From contig QANY01007891.1 of assembly GCA_003255025.1 (NCBI GenBank), positions 124,001 to 188,000 on the forward strand: DNA of 64,000 nt, in the 5' to 3' direction. The position numbers and the translations under genes are program-made. The notes beneath the pieces were generated by a model, which saw only the letters and a program-made list of their open reading frames with translations, was not told the DNA's origin and searched no databases. Below are positions 62,794 to 64,000 of the stretch, one piece after another. The stretch's first letter is position 1; every line of letters begins with the position of its first letter. Source of the DNA: Datisca glomerata (taxonomy: Eukaryota; Streptophyta; Magnoliopsida; Cucurbitales; Datiscaceae).

Positions 62794-63143
62794 TCTCTAT
62801 GTTCTTCATCTTACAGGTTCTTGTTCTCCCGTTCCCCCACCATAGTCCTCTCACTTGCCTCTGCTCTTGTCTCTACAACATCCCGTTGTAACGCCATAAT
62901 CTAATCTTGCACATTCTGCCATACATTGTGTAATGCTTCGCTGTTGCAATTCTCCATGCTCTGTATTCCAGTTAGAATGGACTAGATCATGTCTTGTATT
63001 CATGTGGGTTGTGCATGCTGGTTAGTGGGGTTGTTGGCAGTGATAGCATCATTTATCATTTCCTACGTAGCGTGTGATTTGGTTCGAGGCATTTTGGGTT
63101 ACGATCTTGATTTGATTCTCAGCTCTATGCGAAAACACCAAAA

Positions 63144-63456
63144 TGTAAATGAAAATTTCCTCACACTAAACTTTTTTGAATGGAATAGAGTAAAGAGAGA
63201 GAGAGAGAATCAACGAAAATAATCTGAGAGTAATTCATTGGTTTAATATTGAATGAATTTGAGGTTACAATTAGCCTCTATATATAGGCTTTCAATTGAT
63301 TACGTAAAATATGATTTGGTTTATCTAGTTCCATTGGAGACGAGATTAGTAGAATATTCCACTAAGATTTAGTTTATCAATATTAACAACTAGACTAATC
63401 TCACCTCTTACTCGAATCAACGGTCGTGATCATTCTACCTGAATTGTCACGTTGGC
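63144..63456 (-). repeat. 5' LTR of the Tat-like element, interrupted
   Basis: Starts TGTAAATGAAAATTTCC and follows 53428-53757 closely, then is cut by a MITE at 63457. The last 60 bp or so of the LTR should lie beyond the window. Confidence 0.8.
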
Positions 63457-64000
63457 TAGGGGTGTTCAACGGTCGGTCTGGTCGGATTTTTGGAGGAAAA
63501 TGAGACCAGACCGAAAATTACGGTCCTCCTATATGGAGGACCAAACCGACCAAGACACTACAAAAAAATTGAACCAACCAGACCAAACTTCAACGGTCGG
63601 TTCGGACGGATTTTACGGTCTAAGTACGCGTTTTATACACGTGATAAATACACGTAATTTTCAGATTAAAAGTTTAATACACAGTTAATACATTGAACAT
63701 ATTATACGCATGATAAATACGCCTTATTTCAAAGCATGCTTTAATAGCACACACATGTGGGTGCTTACTTCATCATGAGGAGGTAGATGTAGTACTTTTA
63801 TAACTCATTCTCACATTAACTCTCTATTTCCTTTTCGATGTGAAAATGGGGTAAAATCACTTTTTACTTGAAAAATCATTTTATATATATTATACGGTCG
63901 GTCCGGTCCATAATTGGTTGAAATTCTGGACCAAACCGAAAGTTCGGTCCTCTATAAAAGGAGGACCGAACCGATCAAATATGGGAAAAAAACCATCTAG
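63457..64000 (-). mobile_element. 0.6-kb hAT-type MITE, copy inside the 5' LTR (runs off the window)
   Basis: Begins TAGGGGTGTTCAACGG and aligns with the inverse of 42775-43372 to the edge of the window. Shared blocks include ATTTTACGGTCTAAGTACGC-type sequence, AATTTTCAGATTA and AAGCATGCTTTAATAGCAC. Its position inside the LTR makes it younger than the Gypsy insertion. Confidence 0.85.

Larger units (their letters stand above)
53428..63456 (-). mobile_element. Ty3/gypsy element, Tat-like, decayed, with an antisense gene
   Basis: LTRs lie at 53428-53816 and from 63144 (the latter cut by a MITE at 63457). On the minus strand the order is 5' LTR, primer-binding region (TTTTGGTGTTTTCGCATAG next to 63144), gag, protease remnant, RT, RNase H including an archaeal-type second RNase H, integrase, a 75-80 bp minisatellite, a gene on the opposite strand, a polypurine tract (AGGGGTAAA, next to 53816) and the 3' LTR. 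RT before integrase places it in Ty3/gypsy; the second RNase H plus the antisense gene point to the Tat lineage. All minus-strand frames are broken by stops and frameshifts, so it is not autonomous today. Confidence 0.85.

Overview
The window is nuclear DNA of a eudicot plant. The evidence is AT-rich intergenic sequence, GT-AG introns of plant size, plant-specific gene families (class III peroxidase, UBC15-18-type E2, plastid folate carrier) and dense LTR, hAT and Mutator-type transposon debris. I cannot name the species. No RNA genes, CRISPR arrays or prokaryotic features were seen. The sequence carries a four-N gap inside a poly-C run at 18109-18112.

Six apparently intact protein genes could be modelled to the exon: a secreted class III peroxidase (+, 3468-4772), mitochondrial ribosomal protein bL12m (+, 7761-8378), an alpha/beta-hydrolase of the soluble epoxide hydrolase family (-, 10895-12706), the FOLT1-type folate carrier (+, 33645-37795), a UBC15-18-type ubiquitin-conjugating enzyme (-, 40422-42548) and a CDK5RAP1/MiaB-type tRNA methylthiotransferase (+, 45437-48280). 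All exon sums divide by three and end in a stop. They do not form a pathway. Their order does resemble an ancestral block that, from memory, is split in Arabidopsis between At4g36390-At4g36430 and At5g66380-At5g66390.

The space between genes is mostly mobile DNA. At 5.2-7.1 kb lie an old hAT-like element and an LTR remnant. At 13.0-23.7 kb a non-autonomous LTR element is split by a three-LTR, two-body Gypsy-type derivative that still has its outer 5-bp target duplication. At 24.3-28.2 kb there is a nearly whole, decayed hAT transposon with recognisable ends. At 30.0-31.0 kb there is a broken DUF1985 gene. At 38.1-38.5 kb a scrap of plastid psbD sits between direct repeats. At 49.7-51.3 kb a long-inverted-repeat element carries a wax-synthase-like gene fragment. 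At 53.4-63.5 kb lies a decayed Tat-like Ty3/gypsy element with gag and pol on the minus strand and an intron-containing extra gene on the opposite strand. Two copies of one 0.6-kb hAT-type MITE sit just upstream of the E2 gene and inside the 5' LTR of the Gypsy element.

The Gypsy element at 53-63 kb and the three-LTR derivative at 14-22 kb share the same LTR start, the same LTR end next to the polypurine tract, a similar primer-binding region and the same 75-80 bp minisatellite. The second therefore looks like a non-autonomous partner of the first.
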